Assembly: GCF_003049665.1 (NCBI RefSeq)
Contig: NZ_PYWM01000035.1
Coordinates: forward strand, 1-47,625
Direction: 5' to 3'
Source: Lysinibacillus mangiferihumi
GTDB lineage: Bacteria; Bacillota; Bacilli; Bacillales_A; Planococcaceae
DNA length: 47,625 nucleotides
In this document: positions 17,298 to 25,798 of the stretch, in pieces
Position numbering within the stretch: the stretch's first letter is position 1
Layout of the letters: the number at the start of each line of letters is the position of its first letter
Notes under the pieces: model-generated
Database searches by the model: none
What the model was told of the DNA's origin: nothing
The model's input: the letters and a program-made list of their open reading frames with translations, nothing else
Position numbers and translations under genes: made by a program

Positions 17298-17790
17298 ATC
17301 CTTTTTCCTCCCAAATCTTTTTAAAACTTTTTCGCGCACGTTGTAAATACGTCTTTACTTGTGTTTCTTTCACATCTAAAATCTCACTGATTTCTTTATA
17401 CGACAGTTCCATGTAATACTTCAAAATGAGTAGCTGCTGGAATGTTGGCTGAAGTACATGCAACACTTCTTCCAATTCTCTAGCTTTCTCTTTCGTTAAT
17501 ATATTGCTCTCTACATGTTCAAACACTGGCAATAAACGTTCTAAATCTACCTCGCTTAACGTAACCAAGGATGTATTTTTTTTATAAAGAGAATAGTAGC
17601 GATTAATTGCCACTTTAAACATCCATGCCCGCATTTTCTCAGGTTCAATTTGTTGGAGGCATTCAATTGTTTTCATGATTGTTTCTTGTGTAATATCTTC
17701 TGCATCTTCTCTCGTTGCTCCAATTTTAATTAGATATTTAAATACAATTTTTGCATGCCCAAGGAGTATTTGCTCCCATATACTATTCAA
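17275..17790 (-). CDS. ECF-family RNA polymerase sigma factor
   Basis: A 171-aa group IV sigma factor. Region 2 shows GATREDAEDITQETIMKTIE and MRAWMFKVAINRYYSLYKK. Region 4 shows the helix-turn-helix LSYKEISEILDVKETQVKTY followed by LQRARKSFKKIWE. Start is TTG at 17790 behind GGTGAAG. It is co-transcribed with its anti-sigma factor, the standard partner-switch arrangement. Autoregulation is likely, but I could not identify a clear ECF-type promoter upstream. Confidence 0.92.
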   Translation of the reverse strand: MNSIWEQILLGHAKIVFKYLIKIGATREDAEDITQETIMKTIECLQQIEPEKMRAWMFKVAINRYYSLYKKNTSLVTLSEVDLERLLPVFEHVESNILTKEKARELEEVLHVLQPTFQQLLILKYYMELSYKEISEILDVKETQVKTYLQRARKSFKKIWEEKGYEQRENR

Positions 17791-17900
17791 AACTTCACCA
17801 ACTTTTGGATATCCATTTTTAGTTCGTAGTGATCACTCACCTATATAACAATTGTAAAACAAAAAAGTATACAAATTTTCCAAAATTTTATAGAAATAAA

Positions 17901-17941
17901 AAACATTTAATCATATGAAGTTGACATATGACTAAATGTTT
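17901..17941 (-). terminator. Hairpin upstream of the sigma operon
   Basis: AAACATTTAATCATATG (17901-17917) pairs with CATATGACTAAATGTTT (17925-17941). The single odd pair is a G-T wobble on the minus strand, so the structure is best for a leftward transcript, with A/T runs at both ends. Confidence 0.5.
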
Positions 17942-17944
17942 TTT

Positions 17945-18390
17945 CAAGATAATGTCCGATTATAGAGGAAATGAAAATGTCCCCAAAGCGTCGTTCGGTA
18001 ACATTCCTTAAAAATTCTTATTCATCATTTAATTTTAGATATAGGGAATTTAAGTGTTCTAACTGATGAATTCAGCTTCTGGAATCGGACATTCAGCCCA
18101 CTGCAACTTATTAATGTCAAAATCTTGAATAAAGCATAGTAACTGACTGCTAGTTTTATTGGATTCTCTTGAATAATTTTATTGCACTGTTGTCCCTCTA
18201 AAATTAGAGGTAATAAGCTACTAACTGGCGATTTGATTAAAAACCATAACGCTTTTTGCATAGTAGGTACAACATTCATTAAAGCCGCCCATCCATTGCC
18301 ATCGTAAGTTTATAATCTTTACCTGTTTATACAATCAAATAGAAAATGTATAGTTTACACTACTTTTTGTATATAATACAATACATAAAG
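17945..18390. other. Region without a recognised gene
   Basis: An 84-codon minus-strand frame (18025-18279; MNVVPTMQKALWFLIKSP at its start) is the only sizeable opening. It has no ribosome binding site and no motif I recognise, and could be a gene remnant or chance. Promoter-like AT-rich sequence (TATACATTT-like region near 18345-18385) precedes the XRE gene. Confidence 0.35.
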
Positions 18391-18402
18391 AGGTGAGAAA
18401 TT

Positions 18403-18618
18403 TTGAAACGGGAAAAGGTTGAAAATAATGTAAGAAATATTAGAAGAGCACTTGACTTAACCCAAGAGGAATTAGCAAAACGAATAGGTGTACACAGACA
18501 AACAATTATTGCTATTGAAAAACAAAAGTATGAGCCCACAATCGGAGTAGCTTTAGCGCTTGCTACTGTATTAAACCAGCCTGTAGAAAAAATATTCTTT
18601 TTTACATGGGCAAAATAA
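18403..18618 (+). CDS. Small XRE-type transcriptional regulator
   Basis: This 71-aa protein is essentially a single Cro/C1 helix-turn-helix: NIRRALDLTQEELAKRIGVH, RQTIIAIEKQKYEPT, LALATVLNQPVEKIF. Start is TTG behind GAGGTG. The size matches the YozG-like regulators that travel with a small membrane protein, as here. The presumed target is its own two-gene operon. Confidence 0.88.
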   Translation: MKREKVENNVRNIRRALDLTQEELAKRIGVHRQTIIAIEKQKYEPTIGVALALATVLNQPVEKIFFFTWAK

Positions 18619-18644
18619 GCCTTAAAATAAGGGAGGAAATTTGA

Positions 18645-19043
18645 ATGCGTGTAAATAAATGGGTTATTTTAGTTGCTTATCTATTTATATTTTTGTATTT
18701 TGGTTATCTAAGTATTTCAGAATTTAATAAGGGGGGGAATTTTGGATTGCTGATGGGGATATGTTCATTTGTTGGTGGATATCAAGTAATTAAATGGTTA
18801 GCTAAAATAAAAAAAGAAGGTATAAATAATAAGGAGGTTATTGTGGATCAGCGGATAACTAGTATTATCTTAATTTCTCTCTCCATTTCATATATATATA
18901 TAGTGATTTTCTTATCAGTTGGGTTATTTGGATTATATAATAATTATATTTCCATCGAACCGATTCTTATGATGATTTTAGCTATTCTAACAAGCGTTAT
19001 AGTATTTTCTATTTCACAAATTGTACAACGTTTTATAAGATAA
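18645..19043 (+). CDS. Four-TM membrane protein, partner of the XRE regulator
   Basis: A 132-aa protein with four hydrophobic segments at about residues 6-24, 32-48, 72-94 and 102-123, and charged loops between the second and third (KIKKEGINNKEVIVDQR). Start is ATG behind GGGAGG, 26 nt after the XRE gene. XRE-plus-small-membrane-protein pairs are common in Bacillales, but their function is unknown. The last segment ends exactly where an MFS remnant begins. Confidence 0.7.
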   Translation: MRVNKWVILVAYLFIFLYFGYLSISEFNKGGNFGLLMGICSFVGGYQVIKWLAKIKKEGINNKEVIVDQRITSIILISLSISYIYIVIFLSVGLFGLYNNYISIEPILMMILAILTSVIVFSISQIVQRFIR

Positions 19044-19044
19044 T

Positions 19045-19746
19045 TCATATATTATTCCTTTGTTGTATTATCTAGGCGGTTTAAATGTTGTGATTATTTT
19101 AATATTGATGCCACTCATTTCTATCGTACAACAGTTTACCTATCCTACCCAAAGCTCTGTATTACCGAAAATCATTGAAGAAGATTCCTTCGTTAAGGCC
19201 AATTCATTAATGACATTTACCTATCAAGTGTTGGTCATATTATTTACAATTGCTAGTGGTATTATTATTTCACAGTATGGTGCAATCAACATGCTAATTA
19301 CATCATCTGCCTTATCCATGTGCACTACGTTGCTTTATATATTCATTAAAATACCTGAAGATAATAGGGGATTCGACGGGATTAATATTAAAGAAGTTTT
19401 TTATGAATATAAGCAAGAACTTTATAAAGGTTCTTTATTTATAAAAAACTCATTTATTCCGAAATTTTTAATGGGGTCAATTATTGCCAATTTCTTGTTA
19501 TGAGCAGTTACAGCAAATTTACCTTCATATGCAGCTTATAGAGGGAGCGAAGCATACTATGCATACTTTTTAGCAGCTATATCAGAGGGATTGTTGATTG
19601 GTTCTTTAATAGCAAATATATTAAGGAAATTTGATTTAGGTAAATTAACGATTATAGGATTTTTCATTTCAGGTGTTTTTTGATTGATTGCTGTTTATAC
19701 TTCAAATCTTTATGTTTCCATAATGTCTGAAAAAAATAAGCTATAA
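19045..19746 (+). pseudogene. MFS transporter remnant with two in-frame TGA codons
   Basis: One frame carries a continuous MFS-like sequence (LISIVQQFTYPTQSSVLPKI, PKFLMGSIIANFLL, then AVTANLPSYAAYRGSEAYYA, LLIGSLIANILRKFDLGKLT, GFFISGVF). It is interrupted by TGA at 19501 and 19681. The stops fall where tryptophan would be natural (FLL-stop-AVTANLP and GVF-stop-LIAVYT), suggesting TGG to TGA mutations. The N-terminal segments and the C-terminal third are missing. It resembles the MFS_3 (enterobactin-exporter-like) group. It is not expected to be functional. Confidence 0.8.
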
Positions 19747-19772
19747 AGAAAAATTCTCTCCATAGCTTATTT
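19734..19772 (-). terminator. Terminator of the MFS drug transporter gene
   Basis: AAATAAGCTAT (19734-19744) and ATAGCTTATTT (19762-19772) form an 11-bp perfect stem. Read leftwards it is followed by a run of T, just after the stop codon of the MFS gene at 19787. Confidence 0.75.
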
Positions 19773-19786
19773 GAAATTCACTATTT

Positions 19787-21226
19787 TTATAGCTCGCTAG
19801 TTTGTGGGGCTGGCTTTAAAAAGAACCAAACAATTAGTAACGTTACAAGTGCTAATATAAAAGTACCCATATAAATAAAATGTACGCTGGAAGCTAATGC
19901 CTCTTGTGATTTGGTCGCTATGTTTGCTGTCGTTCCGGCATGTCCTCCAGAAGATACAAGATCTAGTTTTTGAATACCTTGTGCATGGATCATCGTGTTG
20001 AACATCGCCCCGAAAACTGCAGCTCCTAACGTTTGGCTAAATGTATTGATAAATGTATTTAAACCAATGGCTGTTCCGCGTGTTTGATTTGAAACCGCTG
20101 TTTGAATCGTTACCATGTAAATAGGCGTCACAAGCCCCATGCCTAATCCGAATAATCCAACCCCAACATAAATAAGGAAAGCGGGTGACTCTGTCGATAA
20201 TGTAAATAATGAGAAGGCGGCAACGGATAGCACGCTAACCCCAAGTAGAATGATTTGTTTCGTATTGAAGCGACCTACTAGTTTACTAGAGAATAATGTA
20301 CCAACTGTCCACATAACAGGTAAGGGCATTAAAATAAGCCCAGCATCTGTTGCGTTTTTCCCTAACACTCCTTGGCTCCAAATAGGAAGATACATCGTAA
20401 TGCTGATAAGCATGGCACCAGAGATAAGGGTTAATAGATTGATAGTTGATAATGTACGGTTAGAGAATAAGGCTAACGGAATTAATGGTTCCGGTGATTT
20501 TTTCTCTACCAATAAGAAAATAATAAATGAAACAACGGCAAAGATTAGGAGACTTATAATGGACATGTCTCCCCAGTTGTTTTTGCTGCTACCTGTTAAT
20601 AATGCATAAAGTAGAGCGATTGCACTTAATGAGAACACTGTTGCACCAAGATAGTCGATATGATGTTTGGCAGGCCTAATAGATTCTTTGTAATAAATGA
20701 CAATCATTAAGCAAGCGATAATGCCAAAAGGAACGTTTAAGAAAAAGATGTAGCGCCAAGAAAGAGAGTCAACTAAAAAACCGCCAACTAATGGTCCGAT
20801 AACACCCGAGACACCCCAAACGGCACTTATCCACCCTTGCGCTTTTGCACGGTCTTTCACTTCGCTATATAGGTCACCAATAATTGTCATTGTAATAGGC
20901 ATAATAGCGCCGGCTCCAAGACCTTGAAGGGCACGAAAGACGATAAGCTGTTCCATTGAGGTTACAACACCGCAAAGCGCAGAACCGATTAAAAAAATGG
21001 CAGCGCCGATAAGTAATACTTTTTTGCGACCAAATAAATCTGCTAGTTTCCCGTAAATTGGGGTCGAAACGGCGGTGGCAAGCATATAAATGGCATACAC
21101 CCAACTCACAAGTTCGACACCTGACAAATCACTTGTAATACGGGGGATTGCTGTACTAATAATGGTTCCTTCTACAGCAGAAAGGAATGTCATTAACATT
21201 AATGACACAATAACTTTTTTTCTCAT
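19787..21226 (-). CDS. DHA2-family MFS multidrug exporter (14 TM)
   Basis: A 479-aa proton-coupled drug pump. It starts with MRKKVIVSLMLMTFLSAVEGT and contains motif A (YGKLADLFGRKK) and motif C (GWISAVWGVSGVIGPLVGG), and has 14 hydrophobic segments, the DHA2/EmrB-QacA layout. No dedicated regulator is adjacent. It is intact, in contrast to the MFS remnant that converges on it. Confidence 0.92.
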   Translation of the reverse strand: MRKKVIVSLMLMTFLSAVEGTIISTAIPRITSDLSGVELVSWVYAIYMLATAVSTPIYGKLADLFGRKKVLLIGAAIFLIGSALCGVVTSMEQLIVFRALQGLGAGAIMPITMTIIGDLYSEVKDRAKAQGWISAVWGVSGVIGPLVGGFLVDSLSWRYIFFLNVPFGIIACLMIVIYYKESIRPAKHHIDYLGATVFSLSAIALLYALLTGSSKNNWGDMSIISLLIFAVVSFIIFLLVEKKSPEPLIPLALFSNRTLSTINLLTLISGAMLISITMYLPIWSQGVLGKNATDAGLILMPLPVMWTVGTLFSSKLVGRFNTKQIILLGVSVLSVAAFSLFTLSTESPAFLIYVGVGLFGLGMGLVTPIYMVTIQTAVSNQTRGTAIGLNTFINTFSQTLGAAVFGAMFNTMIHAQGIQKLDLVSSGGHAGTTANIATKSQEALASSVHFIYMGTFILALVTLLIVWFFLKPAPQTSEL

Positions 21227-21341
21227 AGTTTCCCTCTATACTTCCATACAGTTAAATTTATTCAATATATATTACCCCTAAATCTCCCAAATAACAAACC
21301 TAGTTTCACTTTGATAATATACCAAGCTTAAGCCTACGATT

Positions 21342-21719
21342 TTAATTCCCTTTGCGGATACCTTCTTTGTTATTCGTATAGGTTTTGATGAAAAATCCAT
21401 CTGTCTGTGACCATTCCGCATACAAAATATCCTGAATTGTAGGGAAGCCTTCCTTGCGCAGTTCATCATATAACCATTCTTTGGATTTACCCGTATACCT
21501 TAATATTTCTTCGTTAATTTCTCCTTCATCCACAAATAGGAAGTTCATCGTGTCGTCTTTCGTTTTTAAATGAAGCATAGCTGGTGTGACAGTATCAAAT
21601 TCAGCATATTTTTTTAGGCTAACCGTACCACCAGGTTCTAAGTATAAATCACAAACTTCCCGAAGAGAGAAGATACCTTGCTGTCGTAGCATAATCCGTA
21701 ACTGCTCCATTTCTAGATG
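21342..21719 (-). pseudogene. DUF421 (YetF-like) protein, C-terminal fragment
   Basis: About 125 codons match the cytoplasmic C-terminal domain of DUF421 membrane proteins: MEQLRIMLRQQGIFSLREV, DLYLEPGGTVSLKKYAEFD, INEEILRYTGKSKEWLYDEL, IQDILYAEWSQTDGF. The N-terminal membrane segments are absent. The frame runs to 21749, but codons beyond about 21719 are antisense to an acetyltransferase fragment, so the homology ends abruptly at the junction. Confidence 0.75.
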
Positions 21720-21860
21720 ATTCGCTTGGATGTATATGAAAAAAATCAACCTGCTATCAACCTCTATAGAAAATATGATTTTGCGTATATTGATACGGTT
21801 GATTTAGGCTACAGTGAATATGGTTTAGAGAATTTTGAACTGTATCAAAAGCTACTATAA
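21720..21860 (+). pseudogene. GNAT acetyltransferase, C-terminal fragment
   Basis: The plus-strand frame 21720-21860 encodes IRLDVYEKNQPAINLYRKYD and continues through YIDTVDLGYSEYGLENF to a TAA. This is the typical final 45 residues of a GNAT acetyltransferase. There is no start or acetyl-CoA loop; the 5' end is cut where the DUF421 fragment begins on the other strand. Confidence 0.75.
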
Positions 21861-21871
21861 AGTTTTAACTA

Positions 21872-22106
21872 GGGGCTGGGACATAACTAAAAAAATTTAA
21901 GAAATAGACGAAAGGTGTTCATGATTTTTTGCTATATGGAGAACTTAGCTATTCTTGCTTTTGCAAAAAAATTAGAAGTGTAATTAATCTTGCTATGCCG
22001 TTGTTGCCCGCGTCTTACATTGTGTGCTGTTCTGAGCAGGAGTCACCGCCTTCGCTACCAACAACTAGTGAGTCAATCTAACACTTTTTCTCTTTTGTCT
22101 CAGCCA
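21872..22106. repeat. Mosaic palindromic repeat, copy A
   Basis: A 235-bp non-coding element. The left arm starts GGGGCTGGGACATAACTAAA (21872 on). The core is 21992-22071 (GCTATGCCGTTGTTG to CAACAACTAGTGA), and the right arm ends TTTGTCTCAGCC. The core is in the same orientation as the core of copy B (47221-47531), but the two arms are the reverse complements of copy B's arms in swapped position. Copy A also lacks about 60 bp inside the core. Confidence 0.85.
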
Positions 22107-22157
22107 CTTCTTGGGTGCTATCTCCATTAGGTATTCCTTTTATTAGAAAATATTGAA

Positions 22158-22184
22158 TTGACAAAATTATTCATTTAGTATAAA
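22158..22184 (+). promoter_or_regulatory. Sigma-A-type promoter of the histidyl-tRNA synthetase leader
   Basis: TTGACA at 22158-22163 and TATAAA at 22179-22184 with a 15-nt spacer, about 30 nt ahead of the leader peptide ATG. Confidence 0.55.
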
Positions 22185-22213
22185 GTTACGAATAATTGAA
22201 TGGAGGAGATTAT

Positions 22214-22267
22214 ATGTCGTTTTTACAACGTCTAATTTCAGCAACTCAACATCATCATATCCACTAG
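22214..22267 (+). CDS. His-rich leader peptide (17 aa)
   Basis: A short frame behind GGAGGA (22202-22207) encodes MSFLQRLISATQHHHIH followed by TAG. Four of the last five codons are histidine (three CAT in a row, then ATC, CAC). It sits between a promoter and a hairpin with T run ahead of a histidyl-tRNA synthetase gene, exactly the layout of a ribosome-mediated attenuator that reads histidyl-tRNA supply. No T-box sequence (AGGGTGGNACCGCG) is visible in this leader. The peptide itself probably has no other role. Confidence 0.8.
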   Translation: MSFLQRLISATQHHHIH

Positions 22268-22324
22268 TCTTGCTATCTTTATTAATTTTTTAATAATGAA
22301 TAGGAAGACTATTTCTCATGAAAT

Positions 22325-22370
22325 CGTATAACTAAGCCGAAGTTGGAGCTTATGTTAGTACGGTTTTTTT
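22325..22370 (+). terminator. Attenuator terminator ahead of hisS
   Basis: CGTATAACTAAG (22325-22336) pairs with CTTATGTTAGTACG (22349-22362), with two single-base bulges, followed by GTTTTTTT. It lies 58 nt past the leader peptide stop and 26 nt before the synthetase start. A stalled ribosome on the His codons would be expected to favour a competing structure; the anti-terminator was not worked out. Confidence 0.65.
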
Positions 22371-22395
22371 ATTTTTTAAAAAAGGAGCAATGAAG

Positions 22396-23670
22396 ATGAA
22401 GAAAATGGATTATCAAAATGTTAGAGGAACGCAAGATTATTTACCAGAGCAAGAACGTATTCGTCGTAAAATCCGTCGTACGTTAGAAGATACTTTTATC
22501 ACATATGGGTGTAAACCACTCGAAACACCGATTTTAAATTATACAAGCTTAATGGCTTCTAAATACGCAGGAGGTGCTGAAATTTTACAAGAGATGTATG
22601 TGCTATCGGATCGAGGAGAACGTGAACTAGCATTACGTTATGATTTAACGATTCCATTCGCAAAGGTCATTGCGATGAACCCTACATTACCGATGCCATT
22701 TAAACGTTATGAAATTGGCAAAGTGTTTCGAGATGGCCCAATTAAAGCGGGGAGATTTCGTGAATTTACACAATGTGATGTAGATATTGTAGGGGTCGAT
22801 TCACAAGCAGCAGAGGCCGAATTGATGATGATGGCATTAGATGCTTTTGAAAAGTTAGAGCAAGATGTTGTCATTCAATATAACAATCGTAAGCTATTAG
22901 TTGGCTTACTTCGTGTTTTTGGTGTAGATACTGATGTGCAAAGTCGAGTAATTTTAATACTCGATAAAATTGAAAAAGTAGGTCATGATGCAGTTTTAGC
23001 AGAGTTAACAGAGCTAGGTTTGCAACTTGCTGTTGTAAAGCAAATCGCATATTTTTTACAAGACGATAGAAAAAATACACTTGCTTATTTCCGACAATAT
23101 GATGAGCCTCTGATTCAAGAAGGGGTAGCCGAAATGGAAGAATTAGAACACTATTTAAATAAGCTTGGCATTACAAAAAATTGTCTATTTAATCCTTTGC
23201 TTGCGCGTGGGCTAGAAATCTATACGGGAACAATTTATGAAATGTTCGTACGGGATGGTCGAATAACATCCAGTATAGGAAGCGGGGGTCGTTATGATAA
23301 TGCGATTGGCGGGCTATTAGGAGGAACCGAAAAGTTCGCTACGGTCGGTATTTCATTTGGGTTAGATGTTATTTTTACAGCCATGATGTTAGATGAACAA
23401 AAAAATCAGGAGACATTAATTGATATTTATATCATTCCCATTCATACAACAGTAGAGTCTCTTGTATTAGCAAAAGCATTGTGGAAAGATTATCGCGTTG
23501 AAGTAGAGCTTAGTGGTAAAAAATTAAGAAAAGCGATGGATAAAGCAAATCGTGAAAACATTCCTTTTGTCATTGTGTTGGGGCAAGAGGAAGTAACGCA
23601 AAATCACTATATGTTAAAAAATATGCAGACAGGGGAGACCTCTACTAAAACTTTTATTTTCAATGCATGA
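22396..23670 (+). CDS. hisS: Histidyl-tRNA synthetase (second HisS type)
   Basis: Class II synthetase that charges tRNA-His with histidine. It has motif 2 (FREFTQCDVDIVG), the His-specific RGLEIYTGTIYE segment, motif 3 (SIGSGGRYDNAIGG) and a C-terminal anticodon-binding domain (IDIYIIPIHTT to the end), which separates it from HisZ. The length of about 424 aa and the opening KKMDYQNVRGTQDYLPEQE fit the second HisS found beside the housekeeping copy in some Bacillales. The ATG at 22390 is only 2 nt past the GGAG, while the ATG at 22396 is 8 nt away and preferred. Attenuation by a His-rich leader would make it a starvation-induced copy; that is inference. Confidence 0.9.
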   Translation: MKKMDYQNVRGTQDYLPEQERIRRKIRRTLEDTFITYGCKPLETPILNYTSLMASKYAGGAEILQEMYVLSDRGERELALRYDLTIPFAKVIAMNPTLPMPFKRYEIGKVFRDGPIKAGRFREFTQCDVDIVGVDSQAAEAELMMMALDAFEKLEQDVVIQYNNRKLLVGLLRVFGVDTDVQSRVILILDKIEKVGHDAVLAELTELGLQLAVVKQIAYFLQDDRKNTLAYFRQYDEPLIQEGVAEMEELEHYLNKLGITKNCLFNPLLARGLEIYTGTIYEMFVRDGRITSSIGSGGRYDNAIGGLLGGTEKFATVGISFGLDVIFTAMMLDEQKNQETLIDIYIIPIHTTVESLVLAKALWKDYRVEVELSGKKLRKAMDKANRENIPFVIVLGQEEVTQNHYMLKNMQTGETSTKTFIFNA

Positions 23671-23703
23671 ATGGAACGATAACGAACGGAAAGGGGATAG
23701 ATT

Positions 23704-24207
23704 ATGGAGATTCGTATTTTAAGTAAATCAGATGCACAAGTATATCAAGAAGTGCGTTTAAGTGCATTAAGAAATAATCCGGAAGCATTTGGTTCCACAT
23801 ATGAGCGTGAAGTAAACGTTTCGTTACAAGAAGTTGCAGAGCGAATAGAAGCAACGGCGGAAAAGTTTGTGCTCGGTGCTTTTCATAACAATGGTTCGTT
23901 GGTAGGCATTGTAACTTTTGTGCGTGAAGACAGTCCAAAAATGAGTCATAAAGGGAATGTTTTTGGTATGTATGTTGCACCTGAAGGAAGAGGGGGTGGA
24001 TTAGGGAAATTACTGATGAGCGAATTAATAAAGAGGGCGAAATGTTGTGAAGGTTTGGAGCAAATAAACTTAACAGTTGTTTCTGATAATAGTTCAGCCC
24101 AAAAGTTATATAAGTCATTAGGCTTTGAGGTTTACGGCTTAGAACGCAATGCTCTTCAATTTAATGGGCACTATTATGACCAGGAATTGATGGTGTTATA
24201 TCTCTAA
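23704..24207 (+). CDS. GNAT-family N-acetyltransferase
   Basis: A 167-aa acetyl-CoA-dependent acetyltransferase. The N-terminus shows the common EVRLSALRNNPEAFGSTYE motif. The cofactor loop is MYVAPEGRGGGLGKLL near residue 80, and the C-terminal strand is LTVVSDNSSAQKLYKSLGFE. It starts 33 nt after the synthetase behind GGGGATAG and is probably co-transcribed. The substrate (an amine, often a metabolite or ribosomal protein) cannot be told. Confidence 0.9.
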   Translation: MEIRILSKSDAQVYQEVRLSALRNNPEAFGSTYEREVNVSLQEVAERIEATAEKFVLGAFHNNGSLVGIVTFVREDSPKMSHKGNVFGMYVAPEGRGGGLGKLLMSELIKRAKCCEGLEQINLTVVSDNSSAQKLYKSLGFEVYGLERNALQFNGHYYDQELMVLYL

Positions 24208-24257
24208 TTTGAAAGAACTTATGATTTCACTTCTATCTTTGACTCTTTCCTCATTTG

Positions 24258-24287
24258 AAAACCACCCGTCTCATCGCGGGTGGTTTT
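24258..24287. terminator. Terminator between the GNAT and ABC-F genes
   Basis: AAACCACCCG (24258-24267) pairs with CGGGTGGTTT (24277-24286), with T and A runs outside. It separates two convergent genes and can serve both. Confidence 0.8.
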
Positions 24288-24306
24288 AATGCCTTAGAGG
24301 CTCATT

Positions 24307-25782
24307 CTATTTTTCCTTGATAAGCTGTAACGTTTTATCTTTAATTTCCCAAATTTGGTCAGCTACTCTTTCTACAATAAGCTGATCGTGAGTAGTAAAG
24401 AGCACTGTTCCTTTATAGCCTAGTAAAAATTTTTCCAATGCTTCAATGGTAGCTAAGTCTATAAAATTTGTTGGTTCATCTAAAATAAGGACATTAGAAG
24501 GTTTGGCAAAAAGGGCTGCCAAAGAAATTCGTGTTGCTTCTCCACCACTCAGCGCATGTAAAGGTTTTCTAATAGTGGCTTCTTCAAAGCCAAGGTTACT
24601 GAGAATCGCCCGAATAAAACTTTCTTTATACTCACTCATCTTCATAAGATACTCTAATATACTTATGTCCCCACTCAGTTTATAATCCATTTGCTGATAA
24701 GTGCAAAATGCAATTTTCGAGGAAAGCGTGATACCATCTTGATTATTCATTATATAGTGTAAGAAAGTTGATTTACCTACTCCATTGTCTCCTACTATAG
24801 CTATCTTCTTGCCAAGTGGGAATTGGAAATCCTGTTCTGCAAGAAGTATATTGTCTCCAGCTGTAACTGTAATATTATGTCCCATTATTGGAAAACGATT
24901 ATTTATTTCAAGCTCTTTCACTATTGGAAAAGAAATTGGTTTAGGATCTTTGTCAATATGAATCTCCTCTAACATATCCATTCTTTTCTCTATGGATTTA
25001 ACGGTTTTCATCATACTCTTTTGAACCGTGTCTTTTTGTTTGGAAGAAGCTAAGCGATTCGGTTTGATATTTCTTTGTTTGTTTTTTTCACTAACGATAG
25101 AAATTTTCTTTGCCTGACTCTTTTTCACTTCTACAGCTTCTTGTAATCGTTCTTTTTCTTTTGTGACTTTTTGATATTTTCTTTGTAACTCCAATTTCTC
25201 TTGTTGTTTCTGTTCCAGATATTTTTCGTAATTGCCGTTAAATTCCTTGATTTGCCCATTATCTATTTCCCAGATTTTTGTGGCAATTGCATTAATAAAA
25301 TAGCGATCATGGCTGACAAATATTAAAGTACCGTAGTAATAATTTAATTCTTCAATCATTATGTCAATGCCATTTTTATCTACGTGCGTTGTCGGTTCGT
25401 CTAGCAGCAGACCCATTTTATATTGAGAAAGTAACTGAACTAAACGAAATTTTGATTGTTCTCCACCACTAAGTGTTTCAACACTGTTAGTAGGAACGTT
25501 CAAGCGGCTAAGGAGTTGGGAATCTAGATAGTCAGCATTCGTTTCTTCCTTTAGCTCGCCGATTTGTTGAAAATAATTGAAATCGACAAATCGTTTAATC
25601 TTTCCATTATCAGGTGTAATCGTACCTGCAATGATATTCAATAAAGTCGTTTTGCCTTGACCATTTTTCCCTACGATACCAATGCGGTCATTTTGGTAAA
25701 CGGTTAATTCCTTAGTATCAAAGATTTCCTTGTCCCCAAAACTAATTTGAACATTGTTTAATTTTAAAGCAAGCTCTTCCAT
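24307..25782 (-). CDS. ABC-F protein, ribosomal-protection resistance type
   Basis: A soluble protein of 491 aa with two ATPase domains and no membrane segment. The first has Walker A GKNGQGKT, signature LSGGEQSK and LLLDEPTTHVD. A charged linker (about residues 190-280, KQQEKLELQRKYQKVTKEKE) follows, then a second Walker A (GDNGVGKS), signature LSGGEATR and LILDEPTNFID. The layout and sequence are closest in my judgement to Msr/Vga/Lsa-type ABC-F factors that remove macrolides, lincosamides, streptogramins or pleuromutilins from the ribosome. The drug class cannot be assigned. RBS GGAGGG precedes the ATG. Confidence 0.85.
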   Translation of the reverse strand: MEELALKLNNVQISFGDKEIFDTKELTVYQNDRIGIVGKNGQGKTTLLNIIAGTITPDNGKIKRFVDFNYFQQIGELKEETNADYLDSQLLSRLNVPTNSVETLSGGEQSKFRLVQLLSQYKMGLLLDEPTTHVDKNGIDIMIEELNYYYGTLIFVSHDRYFINAIATKIWEIDNGQIKEFNGNYEKYLEQKQQEKLELQRKYQKVTKEKERLQEAVEVKKSQAKKISIVSEKNKQRNIKPNRLASSKQKDTVQKSMMKTVKSIEKRMDMLEEIHIDKDPKPISFPIVKELEINNRFPIMGHNITVTAGDNILLAEQDFQFPLGKKIAIVGDNGVGKSTFLHYIMNNQDGITLSSKIAFCTYQQMDYKLSGDISILEYLMKMSEYKESFIRAILSNLGFEEATIRKPLHALSGGEATRISLAALFAKPSNVLILDEPTNFIDLATIEALEKFLLGYKGTVLFTTHDQLIVERVADQIWEIKDKTLQLIKEK

Positions 25783-25798
25783 TTGTATCCCTCCAGTC

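Noticed and set aside
22190..22395. T-box riboswitch ahead of hisS
   Set aside because: The conserved AGGGTGGNACCGCG-type sequence is absent; a His-codon leader ORF is present instead.
22396..23670. HisZ (ATP-phosphoribosyltransferase regulatory subunit)
   Set aside because: The protein has a C-terminal anticodon-binding domain and full HisRS motifs, and no his biosynthesis genes are adjacent.
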